Counted from the stretch's first letter, positions 1 through 8,355 are shown. The stretch: DNA of 15,735 nt from an uncultured beta proteobacterium (GCA_903953145.1 CAJBIL010000490.1:1-15735); one strand, 5' to 3'. Notes: a model not told the origin generated them from the sequence alone. Translations and numbers: made by a program.

Positions 1-801
1 CAGCAGTTTATCGGCCAGCCCGTTGGCACCCCACTTGGTACGCGTGAAGACCAGCACCTGATACCAGCCTTTTTCACGAATCAACTCGACCAGCAAGTCG
101 CGCTTGCGCTCACGGTCGACCTTGTAGACGCTTTGTTTAACCAGCTCGGACGCCGTATTGCGACGCTCAGACTCGACATATTCTGGCTTAACCAGGAAGG
201 TACTGGCCAGCGCCTTGATCTCGTCGGAGAAGGTTGCCGAAAACAGCAAGCTCTGCCGCTTCTTCGGCAGCAGTGCGATCACACGCTTGATATCATGGAT
301 GAAGCCCATATCGAGCATGCGATCAGCTTCGTCGAGCACCAGCACTTCGACCGATGACAGATCGACGTTGCGCTGCTGACAATGATCGAGCAGACGACCC
401 GGCGTGGCGACCAAAATATCGATGCCGCTCTTCAAGGCCGAAATCTGCGGATTCATGCCGACACCGCCGAACATCACCAGCGATTTGAGCGGCAGATGTG
501 CGCCGTAGGTGCGGACGCTTTCCTCAACCTGCGCGGCGAGCTCGCGCGTCGGTGTCAGGATCAGCGCGCGAATCTTACGCGGGCCGGCGCTACCAGTAGT
601 ACGACTGGCAGCCAGACGATGCAGGATCGGCAGGGTAAAACCGGCGGTCTTGCCGGTGCCTGTTTGCGCGCAAGCCATCAAATCGCGCCCGGCCAATACA
701 ACCGGAATCGCCTGAGCCTGAATCGGAGTAGGTATTTCGTAGCCTTGATCGGCAATGGAACGAAGGATCTCGGGTGCGAGACCCAGTTCGGTAAATTTCA
801 T
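1..801 (-). CDS. rhlE: DEAD-box ATP-dependent RNA helicase, RhlE type (3' end beyond window)
   Basis: ATP-dependent RNA helicase of superfamily 2, the RhlE type that remodels RNA in ribosome maturation and RNA turnover in the cytoplasm. Translating the reverse strand from the ATG at 801 gives 267 uninterrupted codons to the window edge. Motifs appear in canonical order: Q motif GYEIPTPIQ (20-28), Walker A AQTGTGKT (45-52), PTRELA (84-89), GG (112-113), TPGR (133-136), DEAD (157-160), SAT (188-190) and the start of helicase domain 2 with VFTRT (251-255). The phrase VLDEADRMLDMGFIHDI is typical of RhlE. The C-terminal part of domain 2 and any basic tail lie outside. A GGAG sits 9 nt before the ATG. 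The gene is divergent from the small membrane gene at 1099, so it is a separate transcription unit. The DEAD-box assignment is certain; the RhlE subgroup is likely, since RhlB, SrmB and DbpA paralogues differ mainly in parts not seen here. Confidence 0.93.
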   Translation of the reverse strand, partial: MKFTELGLAPEILRSIADQGYEIPTPIQAQAIPVVLAGRDLMACAQTGTGKTAGFTLPILHRLAASRTTGSAGPRKIRALILTPTRELAAQVEESVRTYGAHLPLKSLVMFGGVGMNPQISALKSGIDILVATPGRLLDHCQQRNVDLSSVEVLVLDEADRMLDMGFIHDIKRVIALLPKKRQSLLFSATFSDEIKALASTFLVKPEYVESERRNTASELVKQSVYKVDRERKRDLLVELIREKGWYQVLVFTRTKWGANGLADKLL

Positions 802-1098
802 GCGGGAGAACTCCAGGCGTTTGCCATGCGTGCCGGCAAAACCACATGGGCTGCCATCAATACACGAACCAGTCTGGGCAAACACTCAGGGATTGTGAGT
901 CGGGCGAGGCGAGAATGCCAGGCCACATCGGACGGACGCCAAGACTGATGAGTGGCGTCACGAGGAGCGCGAATACTAACACGACAGACGAATACACAGA
1001 GCATATTACAGACCGCGCTAAAATAGCCCTTTAACTATTACGGATTTTCGGTAATCATTGCCGTCTTTCATGGCAAATTCAGAAAGCTTGGAGAACAT
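802..1098. other. Divergent intergenic region between rhlE and the small membrane gene
   Basis: This 297-bp spacer separates two divergent genes, so promoters in both directions must lie here. No open reading frame in it is credible. I cannot pick a good sigma-70 promoter: TAAAAT at 1019-1024 resembles a plus-strand -10, but nothing like TTGACA lies 16-18 bp before it. Two short inverted repeats lie at 1037-1055 and 1058-1076, just before the plus-strand gene, and are listed separately. Confidence 0.5.
1037..1076. repeat. Pair of short inverted repeats with equal geometry upstream of the small membrane gene
   Basis: ATTAC (1037-1041) pairs with GTAAT (1051-1055), and TTGCC (1058-1062) pairs with GGCAA (1072-1076). 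Each has 5-bp arms around a 9-bp spacer, and the centres are 21 bp apart, about two helical turns. They end 22 bp before the ATG at 1099. This layout would suit a dimeric regulator binding twice on one DNA face, but the arms differ in sequence and 5-bp arms arise easily by chance. Confidence 0.25.
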
Positions 1099-1374
1099 AT
1101 GAAACATGTAATTTGGGTGCTATGGCCGGCATTTATCGCGGCCGGCGTAGCAGAAGTTGTATTTTTTACCGTGATTGATCCGCGACAGCTTTATCTGCTT
1201 GGTGAGCCTATCGAAGTCTCGGCAACTGCAACGTATTCAATCGGCTTTCTGTTGCTCTGGCTGCTTTGTGTGGGCTCAAGCATGATGACCTACCTGATGA
1301 TGCCGCTCAGCATCAAGGCCGCGCTGGCAAAACTCGCCAGTGAGCGTGAAGACCTGTCACGACCCAAGCGTTAA
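1099..1374 (+). CDS. Small two-helix inner-membrane protein, function unknown
   Basis: A 91-residue protein with two strongly hydrophobic segments, about residues 4-24 (rich in aromatic residues) and about 45-67 (GFLLLWLLCVGSSMM and flanks). A short polar loop with IDPRQLYLLGEPIEVS separates them, and the C-terminal tail is charged (KLASEREDLSRPKR). The basic tail predicts both ends in the cytoplasm and the loop in the periplasm. The start is well supported by GGAG at 1090-1093, 5 nt before the ATG. It is the only clear gene on the plus strand and stops 10 bp before the end of convergent metZ. I do not recognise the family beyond its resemblance to short conserved hypothetical membrane proteins of betaproteobacteria. 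No catalytic motif is visible. The good ribosome site and clean hydropathy pattern make it very likely real. Confidence 0.78.
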   Translation: MKHVIWVLWPAFIAAGVAEVVFFTVIDPRQLYLLGEPIEVSATATYSIGFLLLWLLCVGSSMMTYLMMPLSIKAALAKLASEREDLSRPKR

Positions 1375-1384
1375 GGCAACACCT

Positions 1385-2560
1385 TCAAATCGCTGTCAAA
1401 CCGGATTCCAGATCGTTCTGCAGATCAACAACGGCCTCCAGACCGACTGCGACGCGCAGCAATGCCTCGGTAATGCCGGCAGCAGACCGTTGTTCGGGCG
1501 TAATACGGCCATGCGTCGTTGACGCAGGATGTGTCAGTGTCGTTTTCGTATCGCCCAGATTGGCAGTAATCGATAACAAACGGCAGTTGTCGACGACCTT
1601 CCAGGCTTCGCTACGCGCACCCTTGATTTCAAAAGAGATAATCCCGCCACCACTGGCCTGCTGACGTTGCGCCAGCGCAAACTGTGGATGCGAGGGTAAC
1701 CCGGGGTAGTACACGCGCGCGACCTTCGGATGCGCTTCGAGCCAGCGAGCCAGTTCCAGCGCACCATTCGACTGTGCATCCATACGAATCTTCAAGGTTT
1801 CAAGGCCCTTGAGCAGCACCCAGGCATTGAATGCCGACAATGTCGGGCCGGCAGTACGCAAGAACTTCAGCACCTCATCCGTCAGTTTTTTCGGGCCGGC
1901 AACCGCGCCACCGAGGACGCGCCCTTGGCCATCCAGATATTTGGTTGCTGAATGCACAACGAGGTCGGCGCCGAGATCCAGCGGTCGTTGCAGAATCGGC
2001 GTGCAAAAGCAATTATCAACTGCAACAATAACGCCATGTGCATGCGCTATCGCAACAAGCCCGGCAATATCGGCAATTTCAGTCAGCGGGTTGGACGGTG
2101 TCTCAAGGAAGAAAAGCCTGGTCTCGGGAAGAATTGCAGCTTCCCAGGCGGCATTATCAGTCTGCGCGACGAAAGTAGTGCGCACGCCAAAGCGCGTCAT
2201 GATATTGCCAAGCAATTGCTGCGTTGCGCCAAACAACCCGGTAGAGGCAACGATGTGATCACCCGCGCTGCACAACCCCATGACTAAAGAGAGGATTGCC
2301 GACATACCCGACGACGTGGCAACGCAGGCTTCTGCGCCCTCAAGCGCGGCAAGACGCTCCTGAAAAACGGAAACCGTCGGGTTGGTGAAGCGCGAGTAAA
2401 CGTTGCCCTCCTCCTCACCGGCAAAGCGTGCCGCAGCCTGCGCAGCGCTGTCAAAGACAAAACTGGAGGTCAGATAGAGAGCTTCGCTGTGTTCGTTGAA
2501 TTGGCTACGTACCTGCCCTTCGCGAACAGCCAGCGTTTCAAGACGGTAATTACGATCCAT
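1385..2560 (-). CDS. metZ: O-succinylhomoserine sulfhydrylase (MetZ)
   Basis: PLP enzyme of the Cys/Met metabolism family that joins sulfide to O-succinylhomoserine to form homocysteine, bypassing cystathionine. At 391 aa it has normal length. Visible hallmarks are YSRFTNPT (55-62), which contributes phosphate-binding residues from the neighbouring subunit, SSGMSAI (83-89), ETPSNP (153-158), the VDN aspartate (181-183) and HSATKYLDGQGR with the PLP lysine at K207. The form KYLDGQGR and the C-terminal LTHPASTTHGR fit MetZ better than MetB or cystathionine lyase, but an O-acetylhomoserine substrate cannot be excluded. It starts 3 bp after the purF stop with only a weak ribosome site, so translation is probably coupled to purF. 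It is the last gene of the minus-strand run. No intrinsic terminator is evident before the convergent gene ends at 1374. Confidence 0.92.
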   Translation of the reverse strand: MDRNYRLETLAVREGQVRSQFNEHSEALYLTSSFVFDSAAQAAARFAGEEEGNVYSRFTNPTVSVFQERLAALEGAEACVATSSGMSAILSLVMGLCSAGDHIVASTGLFGATQQLLGNIMTRFGVRTTFVAQTDNAAWEAAILPETRLFFLETPSNPLTEIADIAGLVAIAHAHGVIVAVDNCFCTPILQRPLDLGADLVVHSATKYLDGQGRVLGGAVAGPKKLTDEVLKFLRTAGPTLSAFNAWVLLKGLETLKIRMDAQSNGALELARWLEAHPKVARVYYPGLPSHPQFALAQRQQASGGGIISFEIKGARSEAWKVVDNCRLLSITANLGDTKTTLTHPASTTHGRITPEQRSAAGITEALLRVAVGLEAVVDLQNDLESGLTAI

Positions 2561-2563
2561 AAA

Positions 2564-4090
2564 TCAATCGACCGACATCAGGTTCAGATGCATCTGCTGT
2601 GATGCGCCGCCATCCTCGCTGGCCGCAGCGATTTTGCCTTCGCGCGCTTGCTCGATGGCATCGAGATACTCTGGCGTGACATCACCGGTCACGTAAGTGC
2701 CGTCAAAGCACGAGGTATCAAAACAGGAAAGTGTCGGCTTTAGATCCCGAATCGAGGCTTTCAGCGCGTCGAGATCCTGATAAACCAGCGCGTCGGCACC
2801 GATTTCACAGGCAATTTCTTCATCGCTACGTCCGGTTGCAATCAATTCACTGCGCGTCGGCATGTCGATCCCGTAAACGTTGGGATAGCGCACCGGTGGC
2901 GCGGCTGAAGCGAAATAAACCTTGAGCGCACCTGCCGCACGCGCCATTTCGACGATTTCGCGGCTGGTGGTGCCACGCACAATGGAGTCATCGACCAACA
3001 ATACTCGCTTACCTTTGAACTCCTGCGCTACGGTGTTCAGTTTTTGGCGCACTGATTTTCTGCGCGTTGATTGGCCGGGCATGATGAATGTTCGACCGAT
3101 ATAGCGGTTTTTTACGAAGCCTTCACGATACGGAATACCGAGGCGTTGCGCGAGTTGCATGGCCGATGGGCGACTTGAATCGGGAATCGGGATAACCACA
3201 TCGATTTCTTCAACCGGAATCTTGCGAATAACCTTGTCAGCCAGATGCTCACCCATGCGCAGGCGTGTTTCATAAACGGAAACGCCATCAATCACCGAGT
3301 CTGGACGCGCCAGATACACATATTCAAAAATACAGGGGGCAAGCACCGGATTCTGTGAACATTGGCGATGATGCATCTGATGCTGAAGGTCGACAAAAAT
3401 TGCTTCGCCAGGCTCAACATCCCGCAATACCTGGAAGCCAAGGGTATCGAGCGCGACCGATTCAGACGCCAGAAGATATTCCGTACCGCCCGGCGTCTCG
3501 TTGGTGCCGATAACCAGCGGACGAATCCCATAGGGATCACGGAAGGCAAGCAAGCCGTAACCAGCAATCAGAACCACAACTGCATAGGCCCCACGACAAC
3601 GGCGATGCACCCCGGAGACTGCCGCAAAAATGGTATCGAGATCAAGGCGGAAACCCTTGGCCGTCGCCTGCATCTCATGCGCCAGCACATTGAGCAACAC
3701 CTCGGAATCAGAATTGGTGTTGATATGACGCAAATCCTGGCGGAACATCTCCTCCTTCAACTGCTCGGCATTGGTCAGATTACCATTGTGACCAAGCACA
3801 ATACCGAACGGCGAATTCACATAAAAAGGCTGTGACTCCGCAGAGTCGGACGATGAACCGGCGGTCGGGTAGCGACAATGAGCAATACCCATATTACCGG
3901 GCAAGGCACGCATATTCCGGGTGCGAAAAACATCACGAACCAGACCTGGCCCCTTGTGCATATGAAAGGCATCACCTTCCGCAGTCGCAATCCCGGCAGC
4001 ATCCTGACCACGATGCTGAAGGACCATCAGGCCATCGTATAACAACTGATTTACCGGCGTAGTCGCAACGACTCCGAGTATCCCGCACAT
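2564..4090 (-). CDS. purF: Amidophosphoribosyltransferase (PurF)
   Basis: Catalyses the first committed step of purine synthesis, PRPP plus glutamine to 5-phosphoribosylamine, in the cytoplasm. The protein has 508 aa, the usual length. The N-terminal Ntn glutaminase domain begins MCGILGVV, with Cys2 as nucleophile once Met is removed. LQHRGQDAAGI (24-34), HCRYPT (71-76), GHNGNLTN (100-107) and NSDSE (126-130) form the glutaminase pocket. The phosphoribosyltransferase domain carries PIPDSSRPSA (301-310) and the PRPP loop VLLVDDSIVRGTTS (363-376). The start is clear: AGGA lies 6 nt before the ATG and overlaps the TAG stop of cvpA (8-bp gap), implying coupling. The pairing with cvpA upstream and metZ downstream is a long-known conserved arrangement. 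I see no PurR-like operator in front of purF. Confidence 0.97.
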   Translation of the reverse strand: MCGILGVVATTPVNQLLYDGLMVLQHRGQDAAGIATAEGDAFHMHKGPGLVRDVFRTRNMRALPGNMGIAHCRYPTAGSSSDSAESQPFYVNSPFGIVLGHNGNLTNAEQLKEEMFRQDLRHINTNSDSEVLLNVLAHEMQATAKGFRLDLDTIFAAVSGVHRRCRGAYAVVVLIAGYGLLAFRDPYGIRPLVIGTNETPGGTEYLLASESVALDTLGFQVLRDVEPGEAIFVDLQHQMHHRQCSQNPVLAPCIFEYVYLARPDSVIDGVSVYETRLRMGEHLADKVIRKIPVEEIDVVIPIPDSSRPSAMQLAQRLGIPYREGFVKNRYIGRTFIMPGQSTRRKSVRQKLNTVAQEFKGKRVLLVDDSIVRGTTSREIVEMARAAGALKVYFASAAPPVRYPNVYGIDMPTRSELIATGRSDEEIACEIGADALVYQDLDALKASIRDLKPTLSCFDTSCFDGTYVTGDVTPEYLDAIEQAREGKIAAASEDGGASQQMHLNLMSVD

Positions 4091-4098
4091 AGTTTTTC

Positions 4099-4590
4099 CT
4101 ACCTGAATCGAATCCGTTTAGCCACTTCCGGCGGTAGCCAGGGCTTACTGGCCAGAACTGCTGTCTCGAGTGGCGCAGAAAACTGCGCCTCACCCCACCA
4201 TTTTTCTTTGGGAACCGCCGTCATTCCACCGACTGCGACTAACAAAAGAACAATCACGACACCACGGACAAAACCAAAAATCAAGCCGAGCAGACGATCT
4301 GTTAATGTCAAGCCAAGCGCCTTCAGCAAACTGCGCACCGCAAGTCGCAACAGCGCCATCAACACCAGCACGACAACAAAAACCAACACCCAACCAGCGA
4401 CAATTCGTAGCGCAGTGTCTGCAATCCCGCTGAATACTGCTTGTGCTGTATCTGAACCCCACGTTTTAGCAGCAAAAAACGCCAGAATCCAAGCTACCAG
4501 CGCAATTATTTCGCCAACAACCCCGCGCCACAAACCGAGCGCCAGCGATGCAGCAACAATACCGACAGCAACGTAATCAAAAGCAGTCAT
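4099..4590 (-). CDS. cvpA: CvpA family inner-membrane protein
   Basis: A 163-residue integral membrane protein of the CvpA family, named for a requirement in colicin V production in E. coli. Its biochemical role is still unclear; envelope homeostasis has been proposed. Four hydrophobic segments are visible at about 5-21, 24-44, 61-86 and 104-126. Family features are the N-terminal FDYVAVGIVAASLALGLWRG and the DRLLGLIFGFVRG stretch before the last helix. The C-terminus is a soluble tail ending RIRFR. The ATG overlaps the stop of the SPOR-domain gene by one base (TAATG), so translation is probably coupled, and there is no strong ribosome site of its own. It directly precedes purF, as in many proteobacteria. 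Confidence 0.92.
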   Translation of the reverse strand: MTAFDYVAVGIVAASLALGLWRGVVGEIIALVAWILAFFAAKTWGSDTAQAVFSGIADTALRIVAGWVLVFVVVLVLMALLRLAVRSLLKALGLTLTDRLLGLIFGFVRGVVIVLLLVAVGGMTAVPKEKWWGEAQFSAPLETAVLASKPWLPPEVAKRIRFR

Positions 4591-5288
4591 TACTTGGGTG
4601 CGACAACTCCGCCCACGCCAATCCGCTTCATCCGCTCAAGTGCTTTGTCAGCAGCATCACGATTCGCAAACGGACCAGCGCGTAAGCGTGTCTTTTTACC
4701 CTGCGGAGAATCCAGCGGCTCAGTAAATGTTTTAACGCCAAGCTCACTGATTTTGCCCTGCAATTGCTTGACGTTAGCCATATTGGCATAGGCACCTACG
4801 AGAACCACATATTGACCATTGCCGTTGGCTGCGCCCTCTGCAGGTTTCCCGCCAAGAATCGAAGCAGCACGCTGTGCATCCTCAGGAGGCACCTTGCCAG
4901 CTTTTGTGGCAGGCGGTTTTTCATTCACTTTTTCTGCCGGCTTCTCGCTTTTTTTGTCGACCGGCTTTTCTACTATTTTTTCAACGGGCTTAACCAAGGG
5001 CTTCGCCACTGGTAACTCTGCGGAATTTAGCAATGCCGGCTTTTCGGCAACTTTATCGACGGGTTTTTCTGTTGCTACAACAGGCTTGGCAAGCAATGCT
5101 TTGGGATTAAACGATGCCTGATCCTGACCAGGAATACGAATTTGAACATCCTGCACCTGTTGCTTCGGCTCCTCGTCCATGACCATAGGCAGGACAATGG
5201 CGGCCAGGCCAGCAAAGGCAATCGCACCAACCAGACGACGACGGGCCCGTTTTTTCAGTTGCAATTGCGCGTCAGAAGATTCAGCCAT
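4590..5288 (-). CDS. SPOR-domain cell-division/envelope protein, DedD-like
   Basis: A 232-residue bitopic protein. A basic cytoplasmic stub (KKRARRR, 12-18) precedes one transmembrane helix (about 19-37). A long periplasmic linker (about 65-135) is rich in Lys, Pro, Glu and Val with repeated EKPVDK / KPVEK / EKPAEK units. A C-terminal SPOR domain follows (about 157-232), with QYVVLVGAYAN and the conserved RLRAGPF (202-208). SPOR domains bind denuded peptidoglycan at the division septum, so a septal role like that of E. coli DedD is likely. Position between folC and cvpA matches dedD in other proteobacteria. The ATG at 5288 has no good Shine-Dalgarno sequence and follows folC by 40 bp; no better start is visible. 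Confidence is high for SPOR and moderate for true DedD orthology. Confidence 0.88.
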   Translation of the reverse strand: MAESSDAQLQLKKRARRRLVGAIAFAGLAAIVLPMVMDEEPKQQVQDVQIRIPGQDQASFNPKALLAKPVVATEKPVDKVAEKPALLNSAELPVAKPLVKPVEKIVEKPVDKKSEKPAEKVNEKPPATKAGKVPPEDAQRAASILGGKPAEGAANGNGQYVVLVGAYANMANVKQLQGKISELGVKTFTEPLDSPQGKKTRLRAGPFANRDAADKALERMKRIGVGGVVAPK

Positions 5289-5328
5289 CAGTTTTATGAA
5301 ACCAGTAAAGTCTGGACTATCGGGGATT

Positions 5329-6630
5329 TCAACGACGGTCTTTCACCGCGCGCATTACAGCCGCAACGGTATAGAACGATCCAAAGACGAGGATTCTATC
5401 ATTTTCCCCTGCCAGCTTGGCAGCACAGTCAAACGCAAGGTCGGGCGAAGCAAAGCATTCAACACGGCCGCCTAGCTTGGCATTGGCCACGACGCCTGCC
5501 AGCATCGTCACCGGTGCACCTCGTGGCACATCAAGAGTAGCCAGCAACCATACATCCACTTTACCTGCCAGTGGCGCCAAAGCACCCGCAATATCCTTGT
5601 CGCCAAGCATGCCAACTACAGCAATCGTCTTCTCGAAAAACCCCATATCGCCGAGATTATCGACCAGACCAGCAACTGCCTGCGGATTGTGTGCGACATC
5701 AAGTACGACTGCTGGACGACCCGGCAACACCTGAAAACGGCCGGGCACATCCAGTTCAAGCAGGCCACGCCGGATAGCCTGCATTGACACAGGCAGCGTA
5801 TCTTTAAGCGACTCGATAGCCGCCAGAACTACCGACGCATTGCGTAACTGGCATTTGCCGCGCAAAGCCGGGTTAGCCAGACCGCCACGACGTAATTGGT
5901 TACGCCCCCAGAATGCCCACTGTGTCTTATCGCCAAAATAGCCAAAATCACGCCCCAGCAGTTGCAGATCGGCGTTGAGCAACTGCGCATGATCAATGAG
6001 CGACTGTGGCGCGTCTGGATCAGCGCAGAGTGCCGTTTTCCCGGCGCGGTAGATACCGGCCTTTTCGAAGCCAATACTCGCACGCGAGTCGCCCAGCCAA
6101 TCGGTGTGATCAAGCGCAACGCCAGTAACGATAGCGCAATCAGCATCATAGACATTAACCGCATCCAGCCGGCCACCGAGACCGACTTCGAGAATCAAGA
6201 CATCGACTTCATGTACAGAAAAAACTTCCCACGCAGCCAGCGTGCCGAACTCAAAATAAGTCAGGGCAACATCACCGGCCGTTTGACGCGCCGCTTCGAC
6301 GCGGGCAAACGCAGTGCACAGAGAAGCATCGTCAATCGGCACACCGTCGATACGCACGCGCTCGTTGTAATCAAGCAAATGTGGCGAGGTATAGCAACCA
6401 ACACGATAGCCCGCAAAGGTATAGATCGCTTCTAGATAAGCGCAGGTCGAACCTTTGCCGTTAGTGCCGCCGACGATGATTAGCGGGCAATAAGGCTTCT
6501 GACCAAGGGCCTCCTTGATGCAGGCAACACGCTCAAGGCCGAGTTCGATCCCGCTCTGCCCTTTCGGATGAAGTGATTCGAGATACGCCAGCCAGCCAGC
6601 CAGCGTCTTCGGCTGCTCTCCACCTGACAC
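5329..6630 (-). CDS. folC: Bifunctional dihydrofolate synthase / folylpolyglutamate synthase
   Basis: Adds L-glutamate to dihydropteroate (making dihydrofolate) and to folates (making polyglutamates), using ATP, in the cytoplasm. A Mur-ligase-like protein of 433 aa, normal for FolC. Motifs: P-loop GGTNGKGS (54-61), TSPHLLDYNERVRI (81-94), TYFEFGTLAAW (124-134), VGLGGRLDAVN (149-159), LDHTDWLG (173-180), FEKAGI with K190 as the probable carbamylated lysine, PGRFQ (296-300), and DVAHNP (311-316) of the C-terminal domain. The start is a GTG at 6630, two bases after the accD stop. No ATG lies nearby and the ribosome site is weak, so translation is probably coupled to accD. The accD-folC pairing is conserved in beta- and gammaproteobacteria. 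Confidence 0.95.
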   Translation of the reverse strand: MSGGEQPKTLAGWLAYLESLHPKGQSGIELGLERVACIKEALGQKPYCPLIIVGGTNGKGSTCAYLEAIYTFAGYRVGCYTSPHLLDYNERVRIDGVPIDDASLCTAFARVEAARQTAGDVALTYFEFGTLAAWEVFSVHEVDVLILEVGLGGRLDAVNVYDADCAIVTGVALDHTDWLGDSRASIGFEKAGIYRAGKTALCADPDAPQSLIDHAQLLNADLQLLGRDFGYFGDKTQWAFWGRNQLRRGGLANPALRGKCQLRNASVVLAAIESLKDTLPVSMQAIRRGLLELDVPGRFQVLPGRPAVVLDVAHNPQAVAGLVDNLGDMGFFEKTIAVVGMLGDKDIAGALAPLAGKVDVWLLATLDVPRGAPVTMLAGVVANAKLGGRVECFASPDLAFDCAAKLAGENDRILVFGSFYTVAAVMRAVKDRR

Positions 6631-6632
6631 AG

Positions 6633-7505
6633 TCAGGCCGCAACCGGCTGTTTTTGCAACAGCGCCAGCAACTGTGCGACTTTATCTTTCATTTCACGAC
6701 GATCAACAATCATGTCAATAGCGCCTTTTTCAAGCAAAAATTCAGAGCGCTGAAAACCTTCTGGCAGCGTTTCGCGCACTGTTTGCTCAATCACACGCGG
6801 CCCGGCAAAGCCGATCAAGGCACCTGGCTCAGCAATGACGACATCGCCAATAAAGGCAAAAGACGCAGAAACGCCGCCCATCGTCGGATCGGTAAGAATT
6901 GAGAGGAAGGGGAGCCCGGCTTCTGAAAGTTTAGTCAGTGCAGCCGTCGTCTTGGCCATCTGCATCAGAGAAAACAGGCCTTCCTGCATACGTGCACCGC
7001 CCGAAGCAGCAACGCAAATGAAAGGCATGCCCTGCTCAACCGCTGTCTGTACCCCGCGCACGAAGCGCTCGCCCAGCACCGACCCCATCGATCCACCCAT
7101 AAAATCGAACTCGAAGGCCGCAACAACCACCGGCAGCATCTTGATTGCCCCCTGCATGACAACCAGTGAATCAGTCTCGCCAGTGCTTTCTGCAGCATCC
7201 TGCAAGCGCTCTATATAACGCCGGCTATCCTTGAATTTGAGACTATCAACAGGCAGAACTTCGGCACCAATTTCAAAACGACCTTCCGGGTCAAGCAAAA
7301 GGTCAATGCGCGCCCGTGCATTCAGACGATTGTGATGTCCGCATTTAGGACAAACATGCAGATTATTAACGAGGTCAGTCGCATAAAGCACAGCCTCACA
7401 CGAAGGGCACTTACTCCACAGGCCTTCCGGCAGCGAAGACTTGCGTGCGACACCGGTCTCGTTGCGCTTGATTTTCGGGGGCAGAAGTTTGTTCAACCAG
7501 CTCAT
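6633..7505 (-). CDS. accD: Acetyl-CoA carboxylase carboxyltransferase subunit beta
   Basis: Beta subunit of the carboxyltransferase of acetyl-CoA carboxylase, which with AccA moves the carboxyl group from biotin on AccB to acetyl-CoA, giving malonyl-CoA for fatty-acid synthesis. It is 290 aa, typical of the family. The N-terminal zinc ribbon is complete, with Cys 33, 36, 52 and 55 (CPSC...CPKC). The carboxyltransferase core shows FMGGSMGSVLGE (135-146), SGGARMQEG (168-176), GGVSASFA (210-217) and GFAGPRVIEQT (232-242). The start overlaps the trpA stop by four bases (ATGA). AAGGA at 7511-7515 gives a strong ribosome site 5 nt before the ATG. No accA is present; in most proteobacteria it lies elsewhere. 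Confidence 0.97.
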   Translation of the reverse strand: MSWLNKLLPPKIKRNETGVARKSSLPEGLWSKCPSCEAVLYATDLVNNLHVCPKCGHHNRLNARARIDLLLDPEGRFEIGAEVLPVDSLKFKDSRRYIERLQDAAESTGETDSLVVMQGAIKMLPVVVAAFEFDFMGGSMGSVLGERFVRGVQTAVEQGMPFICVAASGGARMQEGLFSLMQMAKTTAALTKLSEAGLPFLSILTDPTMGGVSASFAFIGDVVIAEPGALIGFAGPRVIEQTVRETLPEGFQRSEFLLEKGAIDMIVDRREMKDKVAQLLALLQKQPVAA

Positions 7506-8353
7506 GATATTCCTTGACTAGCATCTGCTGAAGCAAGCTGCTGTTGCCCAGCCGTAGCATTGTCGATGCCACGCCTGATGTCAGCGACCAGCGCATGAAC
7601 ACGAGCGCACGCGTTCTCCGGTGTAGACTGTTCAAGCTCTTCGATAATCCGGCTACCGACCACCACCGCATCGGCGATCCGTGCCACCGCACCGGCTGTC
7701 GCGGCATCACGAATACCGAAACCAACACCAACCGGAACACCTGTTCTGGCACGAATTTCGGGAATACGGGCAGCCACCGCGTCAACGTCAAGGGCAGCAG
7801 AACCAGTAACGCCCTTGAGTGAGACGTAATAAACGTAACCACTAGCCAGCGCACCAACCTGCGAAATCCGGTCGGCCGTCGATGTTGGCGCCAGCAGGAA
7901 GATCGGTGCCAGCGAATTCGCACGCATTGCCTGCGCAAACTCGACGCTTTCTTCCGGCGGATAATCAACAACCAGCACCCCATCGACTCCCGCATCGTAA
8001 GCAGCAGCGGCAAAGGTGTCGATGCCCATCGCCTCAATCGGATTGGCATAGCCCATCAAAACCACGGGAGTTTCGTTGTCGTCTGCACGGAAATTGGCCA
8101 CCATCCCCAATACCTTGCGCAGACTGACGCCCTTCAGCAAGGCACGCTCGGAAGCGCGCTGGATGGTCGGGCCATCAGCCATCGGGTCTGAGAACGGAAC
8201 ACCGAGCTCAATAATGTCGGCACCTGCCTCAACCAGCGTGTGCATCAGCGATACGGTTAGTGCCGGATCAGGATCGCCAGCAGTAATAAATGGAATCAGC
8301 GCCTTACGGCCTTGCGCCTGAAGGCGCTCGAAAGTAGCTTGTATTTTTGACAT
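7502..8353 (-). CDS. trpA: Tryptophan synthase alpha subunit
   Basis: Alpha subunit of tryptophan synthase, which cleaves indole-3-glycerol phosphate to indole and glyceraldehyde 3-phosphate and channels indole to TrpB. A TIM-barrel protein of 283 aa, slightly longer than the roughly 268 of enterics owing to an Ala/Gln-rich tail (ATAGQQQLASADASQ). The catalytic pair is at the canonical numbers: Glu49 in IIELGVPFSDP and Asp60 in MADGPT. The phosphate-binding region GVGFGI is intact, as is the loop YYVSLKGVTG. It begins two bases after the trpB stop with only a weak ribosome site, and ends overlapping accD. Coupled translation with trpB would keep the alpha2beta2 complex in balance. Confidence 0.97.
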   Translation of the reverse strand: MSKIQATFERLQAQGRKALIPFITAGDPDPALTVSLMHTLVEAGADIIELGVPFSDPMADGPTIQRASERALLKGVSLRKVLGMVANFRADDNETPVVLMGYANPIEAMGIDTFAAAAYDAGVDGVLVVDYPPEESVEFAQAMRANSLAPIFLLAPTSTADRISQVGALASGYVYYVSLKGVTGSAALDVDAVAARIPEIRARTGVPVGVGFGIRDAATAGAVARIADAVVVGSRIIEELEQSTPENACARVHALVADIRRGIDNATAGQQQLASADASQGIS

Positions 8354-8355
8354 GA

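Noticed and set aside
382..948. Plus-strand reading frame of 188 codons over the rhlE start
   Set aside because: It is antisense to a helicase with all motifs intact, is compositionally unlike a folded protein, and is explained by reverse-frame shadowing in moderately GC-rich coding DNA.
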